A stretch of 64,000 bases of DNA, taken from contig CM026560.1 in NCBI GenBank assembly GCA_015143295.1, forward strand, positions 126,501 through 190,500. The letters run 5' to 3'. Shown here piece after piece: positions 52,869 through 64,000 of this stretch. The notes beneath the pieces were generated by a model, which ran no database searches, was not told the origin of the DNA, and saw only the letters and a program-made list of their open reading frames with translations. This DNA is from Tetracentron sinense. Lineage: Eukaryota > Streptophyta > Magnoliopsida > Trochodendrales > Trochodendraceae. The translations under genes were made by a program, and so were the position numbers. Within the stretch, counting starts at the first letter, position 1. The number at the start of each line of letters is the position of its first letter.

Positions 52869-55800
52869 ATGACTGAGATTAAATGCCATAGATTTGTGGT
52901 GGAGAAGAAATGTTTCCAGATTCAGAGATTGGAGAATGCGCATGACAACTCAACTAGAATAGCTGAGAAGGGAAGGTCAGGCCATACTCACTATATGTGG
53001 ATCCCAGAGGAGGTCATCTCATGGTTTACATCTACTATCTCGGAATGCCTCGATACTGATCACGACTACTTATTTAAAAAGTTCAGTAATAGGAAACACT
53101 CTTTGCTTGGGGAAAAAAGATCCAACTCTAGGGGCGAATTCTTGACATTCTAATCGTTTCAAGGGCTGTAGAAGGGAGGCAAAATATTCATTCCAAGAGG
53201 GTCTAGGAATGGTGGATGGAGGTCCTTAGCAGAAGCAGTGAAGGGGCTTAATACCCATTTCAAACACTCTTAACAACCAGGTGTCTCATTAGGCGGGTAA
53301 GGATGGTATGCTTATGGTCATTTGGCTGAGAAAGTTAGCAGGGCCCAAGATGAGCCCCCAGAAGGAATCCGATGTTATACAAAGTTAGTGGGAGGGAATA
53401 GCAAGGTGGTTATTGATCTTGATGTAGGGCAGTTTCACTATTGGGCAAATGCTGTAATGTGCTCCATTGGAGGTCCTGAGGTGGAGGATGACTGGGAAGA
53501 AGTGTCAAAAATCATTTCCCACCTAACCTAGAGGAACAAAGCATTCGGCTTCATCCTTTTGATATTAGACGAGCCATCTTCCATACAAGCAAAAGTCAAC
53601 AAATTGATAGAATATGCAGTGACAGGAGATATCAGGTGGGAAATAGAAATTTTGTTGGTTTTCACAGGTGGTGGCTGGCGGCAAACGCTCTATCTTACAC
53701 TGGGCTATTTAAAGCGAGATGGCTAGCTCTGGAAGGGATACCTTTTCATCTTTGGATTCCAGCGGTTCTCTCTAAGATTGGAGAAATCTGCGGAGGTTTA
53801 CTGGAGATCCACCCCACCACATTAAAGTAGTCCAATTATCTCTGGCCAAGATAAAAGTCAGGGGTGACGCAAGAAGGATCCCTTGCATTGATTTCCATTC
53901 CACCTCTTATCCGATGGAGATTTTCAATTGGAAGGAGGTCTGTGAAAGGTGTAAGTAGCTATCGGAAGTCATGGAATTCCGATTGAGAGCTGAAGAACCA
54001 GAGGTTAGGAAACCTTTAGGAAAATAAAGTTGTCGTGGTGCTCCAGGAGTGGATGAAATCAAGCTGACGGGGCATAAGGGTATGTTCCTGCTTTCAAATT
54101 CGAATAAGGAGAGCACAAGGAAGAGTGGGGCTTTTTAAGAATGGGGTGTCCCATCAGTTTCAGTCAATAGTAGGGCCTTTTAGGGTTGTAGTTTCGGAGG
54201 GGGGGGGGGTCAGAGGACATCAACACGCAACTCCAACTACTCTCATGTCTAACCAATCATAAAGGAGTTCGGAGAATGGAGGGGAAAGTTATTGACCAAT
54301 CAGGTAAACCAAACACTCCATCAAGGCTAGTGGCGCTGTCAGATCTTCATAGAGGTATAATAAAAAAGAAAAAGAAGAATCAAAGGAGAAATTTGAGAAG
54401 GAAGAGATTGAGATGGAAAAAGGTCAGAGGTGACTAACCTAAAGTAGCGGCGCTTTCTCAGGCATGCCAACTCTCTCATGCTGTAAGCACGACATCATAG
54501 CCAGATATTAGGGAGGATCGTATCTAGGGTTGAGGGACGTAGAGGAAGACTTCTTATCCTTTGAACCGGTTATAGACCCAAAAGCACATCTAGTATCCTC
54601 ACCATCCTCTCGGTCCAAGTTAGTGGGCTCTAGTATTTTGCAAGGACCAGGCCCAAGTTTTTATGTTTCAACTGTTGAGGGGCTTCAGCCTCTAACCCAT
54701 ATTGAGGCCCAAAACCGATGGGCTAGTTCGTCTTCCGATCCAGCCCAGTGGGCAACAATAGCTACGAGCCCAGTTCTTGTGAGCTTGGAAGCTAAAGTCC
54801 TTAGTCCATTTAACATGTGATTCGGGTTGTTAGGGAACCGTAATTTCAGCCTTCCACTATCTGAAGGTTTGGAGGTTAGATTGAGGGAGTTCATGTCGGA
54901 GATTGAAGCTCCACTTGATAACCTGGAGCTGGATTTTCTCCAAACTGAGAATCTTGAAGGGGAGCTCGATGAAGATGGACACCAATGTAGCTGACAAAGG
55001 GGTGGAGGAGTGGAGGGGTGAGTGCGATGTCGTCCCTAACCTTCAGTGCAATCCTGATAGTTTGGTAATAGAGATTATCGCTCTGGTGTCTCGAGTAAGG
55101 GGGTTAGGGACCGAGTCTGTGAAAAGTCCACAAATGGGGGATTTGGCTTCTTCATCTAATGGCGGGGACAATTCATCTTTGCTCAACCATGAGGTAGGGA
55201 TTTAGGACTCTTTTATTGCAGATACTGCCAAGAATGAGTCAGCATCCCACGAAGTGGGTTTTGAATTTGCGATCAAGGTAGGGTCTCAATGCAGTATGCA
55301 AACACTCGAGGCGGAAGACAGGGTTTTGTCAGTGTCAAACCATGATCAAGGGAGCTCAGACGGGGCGGTTTCGACTTTGCACCACAGATTGTCATTAAAG
55401 CATTTCTCTGGGTCAAATCGGGTTCATGTTAAGTCCGCTTGTTTTGCGGAAGCAAGTCCGGGATTTGGTCTAAAGTGCCTTGGGAGCTTAGGGGCGGAAG
55501 GAACCAACATTCAAACCTCTTCACTTTTGGCCTCTCAAGGGTAGGACAACACATTTCTGATGATCTCTCTGGTGCAAGGCACACATCACCCTTCTATCCC
55601 TGCTACTAGCTTCAAGCCCGTTGATGGCATGAATGGAGCTAGTAACAGGGCATTGAGGTCCCGTTTAAGTTAGATGAGGCTATCTTAAAACCAATTACTA
55701 TTGATAAATCCAACGTTCAGCCTGATGATGAGGTCCTTAGTAGTTAGAGTTTGTCGGGGGCTCTCTCTGAGGACAGGTCGTCCTCGTCATCAGGGTCTAG

Positions 55801-55890
55801 GTCTGTTCGCGTCTCTCCAAAGGGAGCAGGCAGGGGCAGCAGCTGGAGGGGTCTCTAGAAAGTACCCCGACGATTGGGTTTTAGTCTTTT
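52869..55890 (+). pseudogene. L1 LINE ORF1 (N-terminal domain and DUF4283-like), frameshifted
   Basis: It starts MTEIKCHRFVVEKKCFQIQ, followed by TRIAEKGRSGHTHYMWIPEE and SNSRGEFLTF. This is the N-terminal domain seen in many plant L1 ORF1 proteins (F-x-V-E-x-K...I-x-E-K-x-R...R-x-G-R-F). Broken frames continue with KVVIDLDVGQFHYWANAV, then RWLALEGIPFHLWIPAVL and SKIGEICGGLLEIHPTTL, the DUF4283-type block. VCERCK near 53940 is what remains of the zinc knuckle. The rest (54530-55544) is a Ser-rich variable tail. Stops occur at 53155, 53529, 53828 and elsewhere. It would bind the LINE RNA. Confidence 0.75.
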
Positions 55891-56052
55891 AGACAAGATG
55901 GCAAACTTTGGCGTCTCTTTGGGTTTATCCTTTAAGGGTCGAGAGGAGGAAGTTTTGGCTCTATTTCGATCCCTGGAACCTAATAGGGGCTCTTTAAAAG
56001 AGGTAGCCTCCCCTGTCGGGCTTGGCCAAAGCAATAAGCGGTTGTTTCCCCA

Positions 56053-59000
56053 ATGATGCACAACCGCTTCATCTCTTGGAATATTCGCAATCTGAGATCG
56101 GTGGGCTAATATTAATGTAGGGCGGTTAGAGATCTTATCTGAACCTCAAAACCTTACATCCTTTGTCTGCAAGAAACCACACTTCATTCCATCCCGGAAA
56201 GAGTGGTTGACGAAGTGTAGGGCCACGACCCTCATCAATGGAAGGTGGTTATGGCCTATAGGGCGGCCGGTAGGATCCGCACAGTTTGGGTTCCAATTAC
56301 CTAGAGGTCCTTGAGAGCGAGGAGGGAGTGTTCTCCTTATCTATTATTTGTCAGTCTTGAGTGGATGACTTTAAATGGGTGCTCACGGGTGTATATGGGC
56401 CATCGACTTACTCTTATCAATTGCAATTCTGGACGGAACTCGATGATGTGGCTGGTCATTGGGATCTCCCGTGGAATTGTGTTCGGTCTTCTAGGGAAAG
56501 ATCCAATGGAGGTAATTTTAATCGATCTATGCGGGCCTTCGAGTCCTTCATCTCTCATAACTCTCTCCTGGATTGCCCGATGATAGGTTCCTAGTTTGTC
56601 CTCGTTGGGAGGACAAGTACCCGGATGTTAGATCTTCTTCTCTGGCGAGGTCCACATTGGACCATGTCCCTATTTTGCTCAATCCATCTAAGATCTAGGG
56701 CGGACCACGCCCTTTTAAATTCGAATTCATGTGGATGGATCACCCTGAGCTCCTAGACTAGTTGAGGAAAGTTGGAAGCAAGACTCGTTCTGGGGCCCAG
56801 CTAGCACGAGGTTCACCCTGAAACTTAAAGCCCTCAAGACTCTTCTTAAAACATGGAACAAGGAGGTGTTTTGGTTGATCTCTCTCAAAAAGAGGACAAT
56901 CCTTGCTGAGATAGATCGTATCGATGCTAGAGAAGAGGAGGGCTCTATGTCAGCTTCAGAGCATCAGTTTAGAGTGGACCTTAAAATTGAATTTCATCAA
57001 ATCCTTCGCTCGAAAGAAGTCTTTTGGAAACAGAAACCTGGACAACAGTGGCTGAAAGAGGGGGATCAAAACACTCGATTTTTTCATTAAGTGGCGAACT
57101 CTAGGAGGAAAGGAAACCTCATTTCTAGTCTCAGAATTGGTGACCAGATAGTTGACTCTGAGCCAGATATCGCTAGGGAAGCTGTGAGATCTTTTGAGCA
57201 CCTCTACTCTTGAGATCTGATCTTTTAGACCAAAATTGGATGGTCTTGAATTCTCAATGCTATCTGGGTCCCAGAGAGATACCCTAGGGGGTCCTTTCTC
57301 TAAGGAGGAGATATCTGCAGTGGTCAGGGATATGACTTGGGATGAAGCTCCAAGTCCGGATGGTTTCTGCATAGAATTCTTCAAAAAGTGTTGGTATATT
57401 GTCAGGCAGGATCTCCTCTAAATTTTCCATGAGTTCCATCGATCTAAGGCTTTTGACCCGGTTCTTAATAGTACATTCCTTGGTCCTCATTCTAAAAAAG
57501 GCCGGAGCTCTTCTGACTTCAGGCCAATTAGTCTTGTGGGGAGTGTGTATAAGATTTTAAGTTAAAACGCTAGGACTCAGGTTGAAAGTGGTCATGAATT
57601 CAATCATATCCCCATTTCATTGTGCCTTTGTGGGTGGGAGGCAAATTCTTGATGGGCCTCTTATAGGCAATGAGTGTTTAGAAATTAGAGGATCGGTTGC
57701 GCAAAGGGGTGCTGGGAGGCGGGAATCGTTTGCAAAATCAGTATAGAAAAGGCCTATGACCAACTCAGTTGGGGGTTTCTGGAGTATATGTTGGATAGGA
57801 TAGGCTTTTTTATTAAATGGAGGGCTTGGATGAGAGCTTGCTTCGGGTCTGTGAGATTCTCTATGCTCATCAATGGTTCCCCCATGGCTATTTTCATAGC
57901 TCTCGAGGTCTCCGGCAATGGGATCCTCTATCCCCGCTTTTGTTTATCATGGCTTCGGAGGGTTTGAGTAGAATGATCCAAAAAGCCTCACCTTCGGTTT
58001 AGGAAGGCTTCAAGGTCGACTGTGGGGATCTTCAGATATCCCACCTGCAATTTGCAGATGATACCTGCTTTTCTGTGAGGCCTCTAACACGAAGCTAGCT
58101 CTAGTTAGATGTCTCTTTCGTTGTTTCGAAGCAGTTTCGGGATTGAGAATAAACTTCAGTAAGAGCGCTCTTTACGGGGTGGGGGAGGTCCCTAATCTTG
58201 GAGAGTTAGCAGCGTGCTTAGGTTGCAAAACAGGCAATTTTCAAACTTCTTATTTGGGCTTGCCTCTGGGTGCTTCATATAAAGCAAAATTGATTTGGAG
58301 CCCCGTCATTGATAGATTCTCCAATTGCCTTCAAGGCTAGAAATCTCGATTTCTTTCCAAAGGGAGTAAGCTCACGCTCATCAAAAACACCTTGTGCAGT
58401 CTACCTACTTATTTCCTATCTCTTTTTAGGATTCCTACATCGATCGCATCCTCTCTAGAAAGATTGCAGAGGGAATTTTTATGGAACGATATGGAAGATT
58501 CTAGAAAGAATCATTTCGTAGACTGGAACACCATCTTGCAGCTTAAGAGTGGGGGTGGTCTTAATATTCATCCCTTGTTAAGGGTAAATAAGGCCCTTCT
58601 AGGTAAGTGGGTCTAGTGCTTTAGCGAGGAAGAGGGTAGTCTATGGAGAGTTGTGGTAGTGGCTAGACATTAGGCTATCAATAGCTGGTGCCCTAAGTTA
58701 GGGCGGGGCCCAATGGGGATGGGGGTGTGGAAGGCGCTCCTATAAGGTTGGGATGGTTTTTATAAACTTACCTGTCTTAAGCTGGGTAACAGGGAGCAAA
58801 TTAGCTTCTAGAACGATCTTTGGTACGGTTAATCAATTCTTAGACAGACCTTCGTTAACCTTTATGGCTTGGTTTCCAACAAGGAGGCCTCGATAGTTGA
58901 GTATTTAGAATGGTGGGATGGGGCGTCGGTCTGGACTCCCAATCAAAGGCGAACCCTATTCGATTGGGAGTTTTAGGATCTTCTTGGGTTATTAGCACTC

Positions 59001-59325
59001 CTTCAGTAGGTTTCCCCCCTACCCTCTCATCAAGGATTGTCTGGTCTAGTCCCTAGGCAACAAGGGGCAGTTCTCAGGGAGTTCCTTTTTGCAAGCTCTG
59101 CATTCTGGGCCCATTCTACCTTTTCCTCATCAGGCTGTTTGGTACCCGTCAATGTCGTCCAAGGTTTCTTTTTTCCTGTGGTCAGCGGTTTTAGATAAAA
59201 TCCTAACTTGCGATCATCTTATGCATAGAGGATGGTGCCTATTTCATGCACCTCTCAGCAGAGGAGACTATAGATCACTTACTTTTGCGTTGTCCAATAG
59301 CGAGAGAGGTTTGGTCCTACTCAAG
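56053..59325 (+). pseudogene. L1 LINE ORF2: endonuclease, reverse transcriptase, zf-RVT, decayed
   Basis: It starts at the ATG at 56053 (MMHNRFISWNIRNL...SKPYILCLQET), the typical endonuclease beginning. It then shows WVLTGVYGPSTYSYQLQFW and SFISHNSLLDCP. The RT (about 57236-58340) has [70 protein letters not shown] (usual GD replaced by WD) and FADD-like LQFADDT in another frame. Then come INFSKSALYGVGEVP, LGCKTGNFQTSYLGLPLGA and FLWNDMEDSRKNHFVDW. The zf-RVT part has SSKVSFFLWSAVLDKILTCD and HLMHRGWCLFHAPL. Many stops; cut off at 59325 before the end of zf-RVT. Confidence 0.9.
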
Positions 59326-60019
59326 GTGTTAAAATTTGACTCAATTCGGTAAACTTCGGCCGAATTGAATTAACTTTGGTGGTGACTGAAGCGAAACTCT
59401 CGTGTATTTTAAAAATACAAGAATTCTTGACCCAATTCGGTAAACTTCGGTGGAATTCGGTGGACTTTGTTTGAAATGAAAGTTTTTAGTAGAAAAAATA
59501 CTCAACTTCGGTGGAAGTCCACCGAAGTAGACAAAAGCGTTAACAAAAAAAATTAAAGCTACAGAAACGTAAGAAATGCAAATTTCAAACTGAAATCAAG
59601 CCCAATCTGCCATTACAGTGCAAACAATCTTTATTTTAGAAGAAGAAAAAAAAGGAAAAAAGATAGCGAGAAGAGAAAATGGAGGAATAGGGATTAGGGT
59701 ACATACCTAGGAAGAGCTTTGCCGTCGCCGTTATGGTCGCCGTTGCCGTTCTCAGTCGCCGTCGTCGATTGCAAAAAACCCTAAAAGCAAAGGTCCTCCT
59801 TCCCTCTTCTTTCCCCTTCGAGCTCTAGCGCCGAGTATTGAGTTGCAGTCGTGTTTTTTTTTATTATTATTATTTATTTTATTTTATTTTTTATTTTTTA
59901 TGGAGACTAACTCTTATGTCTTAAGAAGCATCGAGAAGCCTCAGTGTGTAATAAGATTGAATCATAGCCAATCACGATTGAACTCGGGTAGAGTTCAATC
60001 GCACCTAGAGTTCAATTGC
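59326..60019. other. Short-repeat stretch without genes
   Basis: 59326-59560 repeats AATTCGGTAAACTTCGG and contains the palindromic CTTCGGTGGA...TCCACCGAAG. It abuts the truncated LINE. 59700-59790 is a GC-rich patch with GTCGCCGTT repeats. No gene was recognised in either. Confidence 0.45.
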
Positions 60020-60415
60020 ACCTATTGGTCAACACGTCTCCCTTAAGGCTTTAAACTCTTATTATGCCCTTAACAGATTTTATAACCTCACTAAGTCACT
60101 TTAACTGCTCTTGAACCATGGTTAATTAGTTTTAACTCCTATTATTTAATTATTTTTTTCTAAAAACCAAGGATAGATATTTTAACCTTAAAGATTATTG
60201 AATCTTAACCATAGTTAAAAGGGAACATATTAATTTTTTTTTAAAAAATTCAAAATACGAAGGTTAGATGCGTTAGTGAATCTTAATCATAGTTAAAATG
60301 GGACATATTAAATTTTTTTTTTCTAAAAACCAAGGTTAGTTGCTTTAACCCTAAGGATTAGTAAATCTTAGCCACAATTAAAGGGAGTTAAAAGGGGGCA
60401 CCTTAATTTTTTTTA
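60020..60415. mobile_element. Fragment of the Harbinger-like foldback family
   Basis: It shares ATTATGCCCTTA, TTGAACCATGGTTAATTAGT, AAGGTTAGATGC and AATTAAAGGGAGTTAAAAGG with the element at 10121-11545. The outer TIR ends were not found, so it is truncated. Confidence 0.65.
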
Positions 60416-60429
60416 TTTTCTTACAATAC

Positions 60430-62238
60430 TGTTCCAGTGTGGAACATTATCCGGCTGATGAACTCTGCCATCGCCTTTTAGGTATCCAATAATATCACAT
60501 CATACAAGGGTTGTTCCGATAGCGAACATATCCATGCCAATGGATCCTACCATCGCTTTTCATGTGCTCAATAATATCACATCATACAAGAGTTGTTCCA
60601 CTAGGGAACATATCCAGGCCGATGGGTCCGTCCATCGCCTTGCAACATCCAAACAACATCATTTCATACAAGATTGTCCTGCTAGGGGACATATCCAAGC
60701 CGATGGGTCCGTCCATCACCCCTAACAAATTCTAATAATCATCACATTATACACACACGCCATTCCAAGTCAACAAATCGCATACCGATCGATCGCCCGA
60801 TTGGTCGTTGAGTCTAAATTCCGAGATGTTTAGCCTGAAACCGAGGTCTACGCACCTTTGCTCATTTTTCACGCATCCTCATTCATTCCATACACATAAT
60901 ATCGGGTCTCCAACCCTTTTTCATTTATAATGTCACAATTTATTCTATGTGAGTCAAAATTCTGAGCTATTCAGCCCGAAACTAAGGGCTATGCCCCTCT
61001 GCTCAATTTCTACACATCCCCATCCATTCCATGCATCGCATGTCGGGTCTCCGACCATTTTTCATCCACACATCATCACACATACCATTCCGTATAAAAA
61101 AACATATTTAATAGGGAAAATAGAAGAGAGGGAAAGAGATTTTACCTTCGACATGTTGAACGAGGTTCTGAAAGGCGAAATGGATGGCGCGGTTGCGTCC
61201 AGAACGTCGATAAATCCCAAAGTGAACCTTATTTCTCTCTAGCTTCCACTTTTTCTCTTTCTCTCTCTACACACCAATCGAGGCTCCGGGTGGTGAAACG
61301 GACGTCGCCAACACGTTAGAACGTCGAAGAACCCCAAGGTAGAGCTCCTCTTCTTTCTCTCTTCATTTCTCTCTACTTTCTCTCTAACTTTCTCTCACTT
61401 TCTCTCTAAAATTCACGAAACAAAGGTGTGGGAGAGTTTTGGACGTGACCAGAACAATGAAAGAGGGGGCTCCTATATATAGACCCCTTTGTGGGGTGAT
61501 GTGGCACCACGTGGCGAAGGCCATGTGATTGTCACATGGGCCGTTTGACTTTTTGACTGAAATCCCGTGGTTCTCTCATTTTTCATGAACGGGACCCCAT
61601 AATTCAACTAAACGACGTGCGATGGTGAAGAAACAACAGGTGACCATACTCAGGGCAGTCCTGTGCAAATTTCGGTTTCGGGGGAAAATACTGAGTTTTG
61701 ACAATAAACACTCAGTCCGAAATAAAATTGCAAAACCACAAATTTCTTGGTTTTAGACACTAAACGTCGCGGTTTCGCGGTTTGAATTGCAATAAAGCCG
61801 AGATGACAGGCAATCGTCCAGATAGCCGACCGACACGCAGTGTGTGAGTTTCGAAGATTTCTATTGGGGCAATCGGTAAATATTGAGTATCGACTGAATT
61901 CTGAAACCTGCGGATTTCCTGGTTTTCTACATACGAGGCCCTGCGGTTTCGCAAATCGATACGCAACGGAGTCGGCACGATGGGTAGTCGTCCAAGTAGG
62001 GGACTGACACGTAGTACGAGAATACCGGGTGGGTATCTCTTGATTCTACTGGTAATTATCAGACAACGAATCCGATAACCAGAACCCGCTGTTAAACTCA
62101 CACTTTTCCGGAGTTTTACGGATTCCAGTTAGGGAAAGTGACACCCTAATATTTAAAAATATTATTATTAAATTAATCATACTTAATTAAAGGTCATCCT
62201 GGCCTAAGGATTTTCTTTTGAAAATCCAGGTCGTTACA
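60430..62238 (-). mobile_element. Solo-like chromovirus LTR on the minus strand
   Basis: Read on the minus strand it starts TGTAACGACCTGGATTTTC at 62238, a common chromovirus LTR start. A TATA region (CTATATATAG, 61473-61482) precedes a CT-rich leader. The far part holds two tandem arrays: ~105 bp units (60430-60740) with GGAACATATCCA and ATCACATCATACAAG, and two ~140 bp units (60810-61080) with TCGGGTCTCC. No internal region adjoins it. The lower boundary is uncertain. Confidence 0.6.
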
Positions 62239-62677
62239 TCATATGTATCAAGAAACCAAGTACCAAGAATAATGTAGTTTTATTTATATATCAAGAAGCT
62301 AAGCATCACATAAACTGGAAATGATCTGCAAACCCCCAAATGGAATTGCAAGGGTGCTAGAGATAAAGATCGGATATGTCCATAAAAAAATTCTTGAAAT
62401 TCAATACTCAAACAAAATCCCATTCGTTCCTTACACAACAAATCAAAAAAGCCCATTAAAATAGAAGTTAGAATTTCAGAAGAGAATAAGAAGAATTCAC
62501 TGTTGTTCTTCCTCACTGTCAACAACAAAAACCTCCAAAAAAACCACCATCTGCTATCTCTCTATCAACCCCCCCCCCCCTCCCTTTTTTTTAAGAGTTC
62601 GGATTTTCAACTTTTGTTCACCCATTTCTAAAACCCTGATTACATTGATTTGAAAATTGAGGTTCTTCAAACTTGTG
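62239..62677. other. Intergenic DNA
   Basis: No gene. A C run (about 62568-62580) and T run occur before the MITE. Confidence 0.45.
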
Positions 62678-62685
62678 CTTGAGGG

Positions 62686-63595
62686 CATAGTAACAAAGTT
62701 CTCGAATTGTTCTCGAACTATTCATTTTTTAAGGGGTAACGTTTAAAAAAGCTTCTTTTTTCCGAACTGACGAATAATTTCCGAACTGACAAATTCTTCA
62801 TGAATAATTCCCGAACTAACGAATTATTCCGAACTTATTGCGAAAGAAGATTTCTCACAAATAATTTGTTCAAGCTTATTTAGAATTCTAAAATAAGAAT
62901 AATTGCAAAATGGACTTTCTATCAGCAATAAAATTATTACTAAAAACCCAAAACTTATTTCACACTGAGAAATCTCCATTTGACTGAAGTCGCCAACTGA
63001 TAGAAGGAGAAAACTCTATTCGAGTTGGTTATATTAGGGTTTTGATTACATTTGATTGAATTGAGAGAAAAAAGATGATTTTGCATGCTGAACGTCTATC
63101 GAATTTCGATCGAACTGAGAGAAAATATGATTTGTGTTATTCATTTTGAGCTTTTTCTAAATTTTGCTAAATAACTATGTTGTGTCAAATAAATACACTC
63201 ATATATTGATTTTTTGATTTTATCTATTCAGATTATTATTTTTCCCGTTTCTATAAAGTATTAATTTTTGAATTGCTTATATAATCTGATTTGTATATAC
63301 AAACATGTAATCTAAATTATTTTTTTCTTATAAATTACATAAAGCTTGCTTAAGTCTTATGTAATTTTTTTCTTGAGTTTGCAAGCTTACATAATGCTTG
63401 TTTTTTTAGGAATTGGGATAAATGTTTATGTCAATACATCTAGATTGGTAGATGGATTAGTTGGTATACCGTTCTTATTTTTTATAATTATTTATTTTAT
63501 TTTTCCGAACTTATCCTGAATTTACCAATTTGTTTCCCTTTTTTTCGAACCTAACCCCTGCCGAATAATTCCGGAATCCGAACGTTGTTACTATG
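62686..63595. mobile_element. hAT-like MITE with perfect 8 bp target duplication
   Basis: The 910 bp element has ends CATAGTAACAAAGTTC and, reversed from the right, CATAGTAACAACGTTC. Similar CGAATTATTC words follow inward. It is flanked by CTTGAGGG on both sides (62678-62685 and 63596-63603), the 8 bp size expected for hAT elements. The AT-rich interior has no transposase. Confidence 0.75.
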
Positions 63596-63603
63596 CTTGA
63601 GGG

Positions 63604-64000
63604 GATCCGTCTTTTTTTTGAGTGAGGAGTTTATTTATTTATTTTGGAATGCTCTTTGTTGGGAGAATTGGGTAATTTTGCAATATAGGTTGCGACAACA
63701 GATTTGATGATGCTCAAACCAACAATAGGAGATGATAATGAGGCATGATCACAGAGCTTGATTTTGGCCATTATGGAGCAATTGGGAAGTTGACAATGAA
63801 ATCTATGTAGATGCACAAGTATTAGAAAAATAATAGATACCAAAACGGAGATCACTTAGACAAATAATTCTCGAACTCCAACTTAGTAACTATGGTCAAG
63901 ATGATCTCTAGGCAATAGAAGTTCCCTTAGTGATGCATCACCTAGCCAACCAAATTGTACATTATTTATTAAGTTTATAATTAAAGAAATTCATATATAT
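63604..64000. other. Intergenic DNA with a second TIR-like piece
   Basis: No gene. At 63850-63894 the minus strand reads CATAGTTACTAAGTTGGAG followed by TTCGAGAATTATT, similar to the TIR of the neighbouring MITE. A related element end may be present. Confidence 0.4.

Larger units (their letters stand above)
52790..59325 (+). mobile_element. L1 LINE, nearly full coding span, heavily mutated and 3'-truncated
   Basis: The order is 5' leader, ORF1, ORF2 endonuclease, RT and the zinc-binding C-terminal part. It ends at about 59325 inside the last domain. No poly(A) tail. Unlike the LINE at 4208-8150 it is not AT-rich, so it belongs to another L1 family. Confidence 0.85.

Noticed and set aside
62280..62528. 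Minus-strand ORF of 82 codons
   Set aside because: AT-rich intergenic chance ORF without motifs.

Overview
The window looks like repeat-rich nuclear DNA from a flowering plant. The base composition is AT-rich, and introns, plant-type LTR retrotransposons (Copia and Gypsy), plant L1 LINEs and miniature inverted-repeat elements are all visible. The relic genes are plant genes: a carotenoid isomerase exon and a PPR fragment. I cannot name the species. Only one apparently intact host gene is present. Nearly everything else is nested and decayed mobile DNA.

Layout. 1-4207: one end of a plus-oriented Tat-type Gypsy element, with an antisense plant-mobile-domain-like ORF beside a roughly 3 kb LTR packed with hairpin repeats. 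4208-8150: an L1 LINE on the minus strand, cut off by that LTR. 8280-11640: short repeats, a second LINE fragment and a TATA-bearing LTR split by a 1.4 kb Harbinger-like foldback. 11721-16640: a SIRE-like Copia element missing its 5' part (pol with one nonsense codon, an extra 3' ORF and its 3' LTR). 16641-17160: an LTR-end fragment of a Tat element. 17172-26779: an Angela/Tork-like Copia element on the minus strand, with both LTRs, PBS, PPT and broken gag-pol. 26780-28240: chromovirus-like remnants.

28508-30527: the two-exon host gene on the minus strand, resembling Arabidopsis At1g65710. It encodes about 639 residues and has a probable N-myristoylation/S-acylation signal. 31100-35484: intergenic DNA with a possible organelle-derived insert, a palindromic array and a Mutator-type MITE. 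35485-45469: a non-autonomous Tat element with gag scraps and several long tandem arrays. 46099-48429: a small retroelement in the order LTR-internal-LTR-internal-LTR, flanked by one perfect 5 bp target duplication. 49299-49782: a broken first exon of carotenoid isomerase. 50320-51905: unclassified repeats. 52200-52745: an RTE-type LINE tail and a PPR fragment. 52790-59325: a decayed L1 LINE on the plus strand. 60020-62238: a Harbinger-like fragment and a chromovirus LTR. 62686-63595: a hAT-like MITE with an 8 bp target duplication.

No tRNA, rRNA, CRISPR or operon-like structure was seen. All domain names come from reading translated motifs by eye; nothing was searched.
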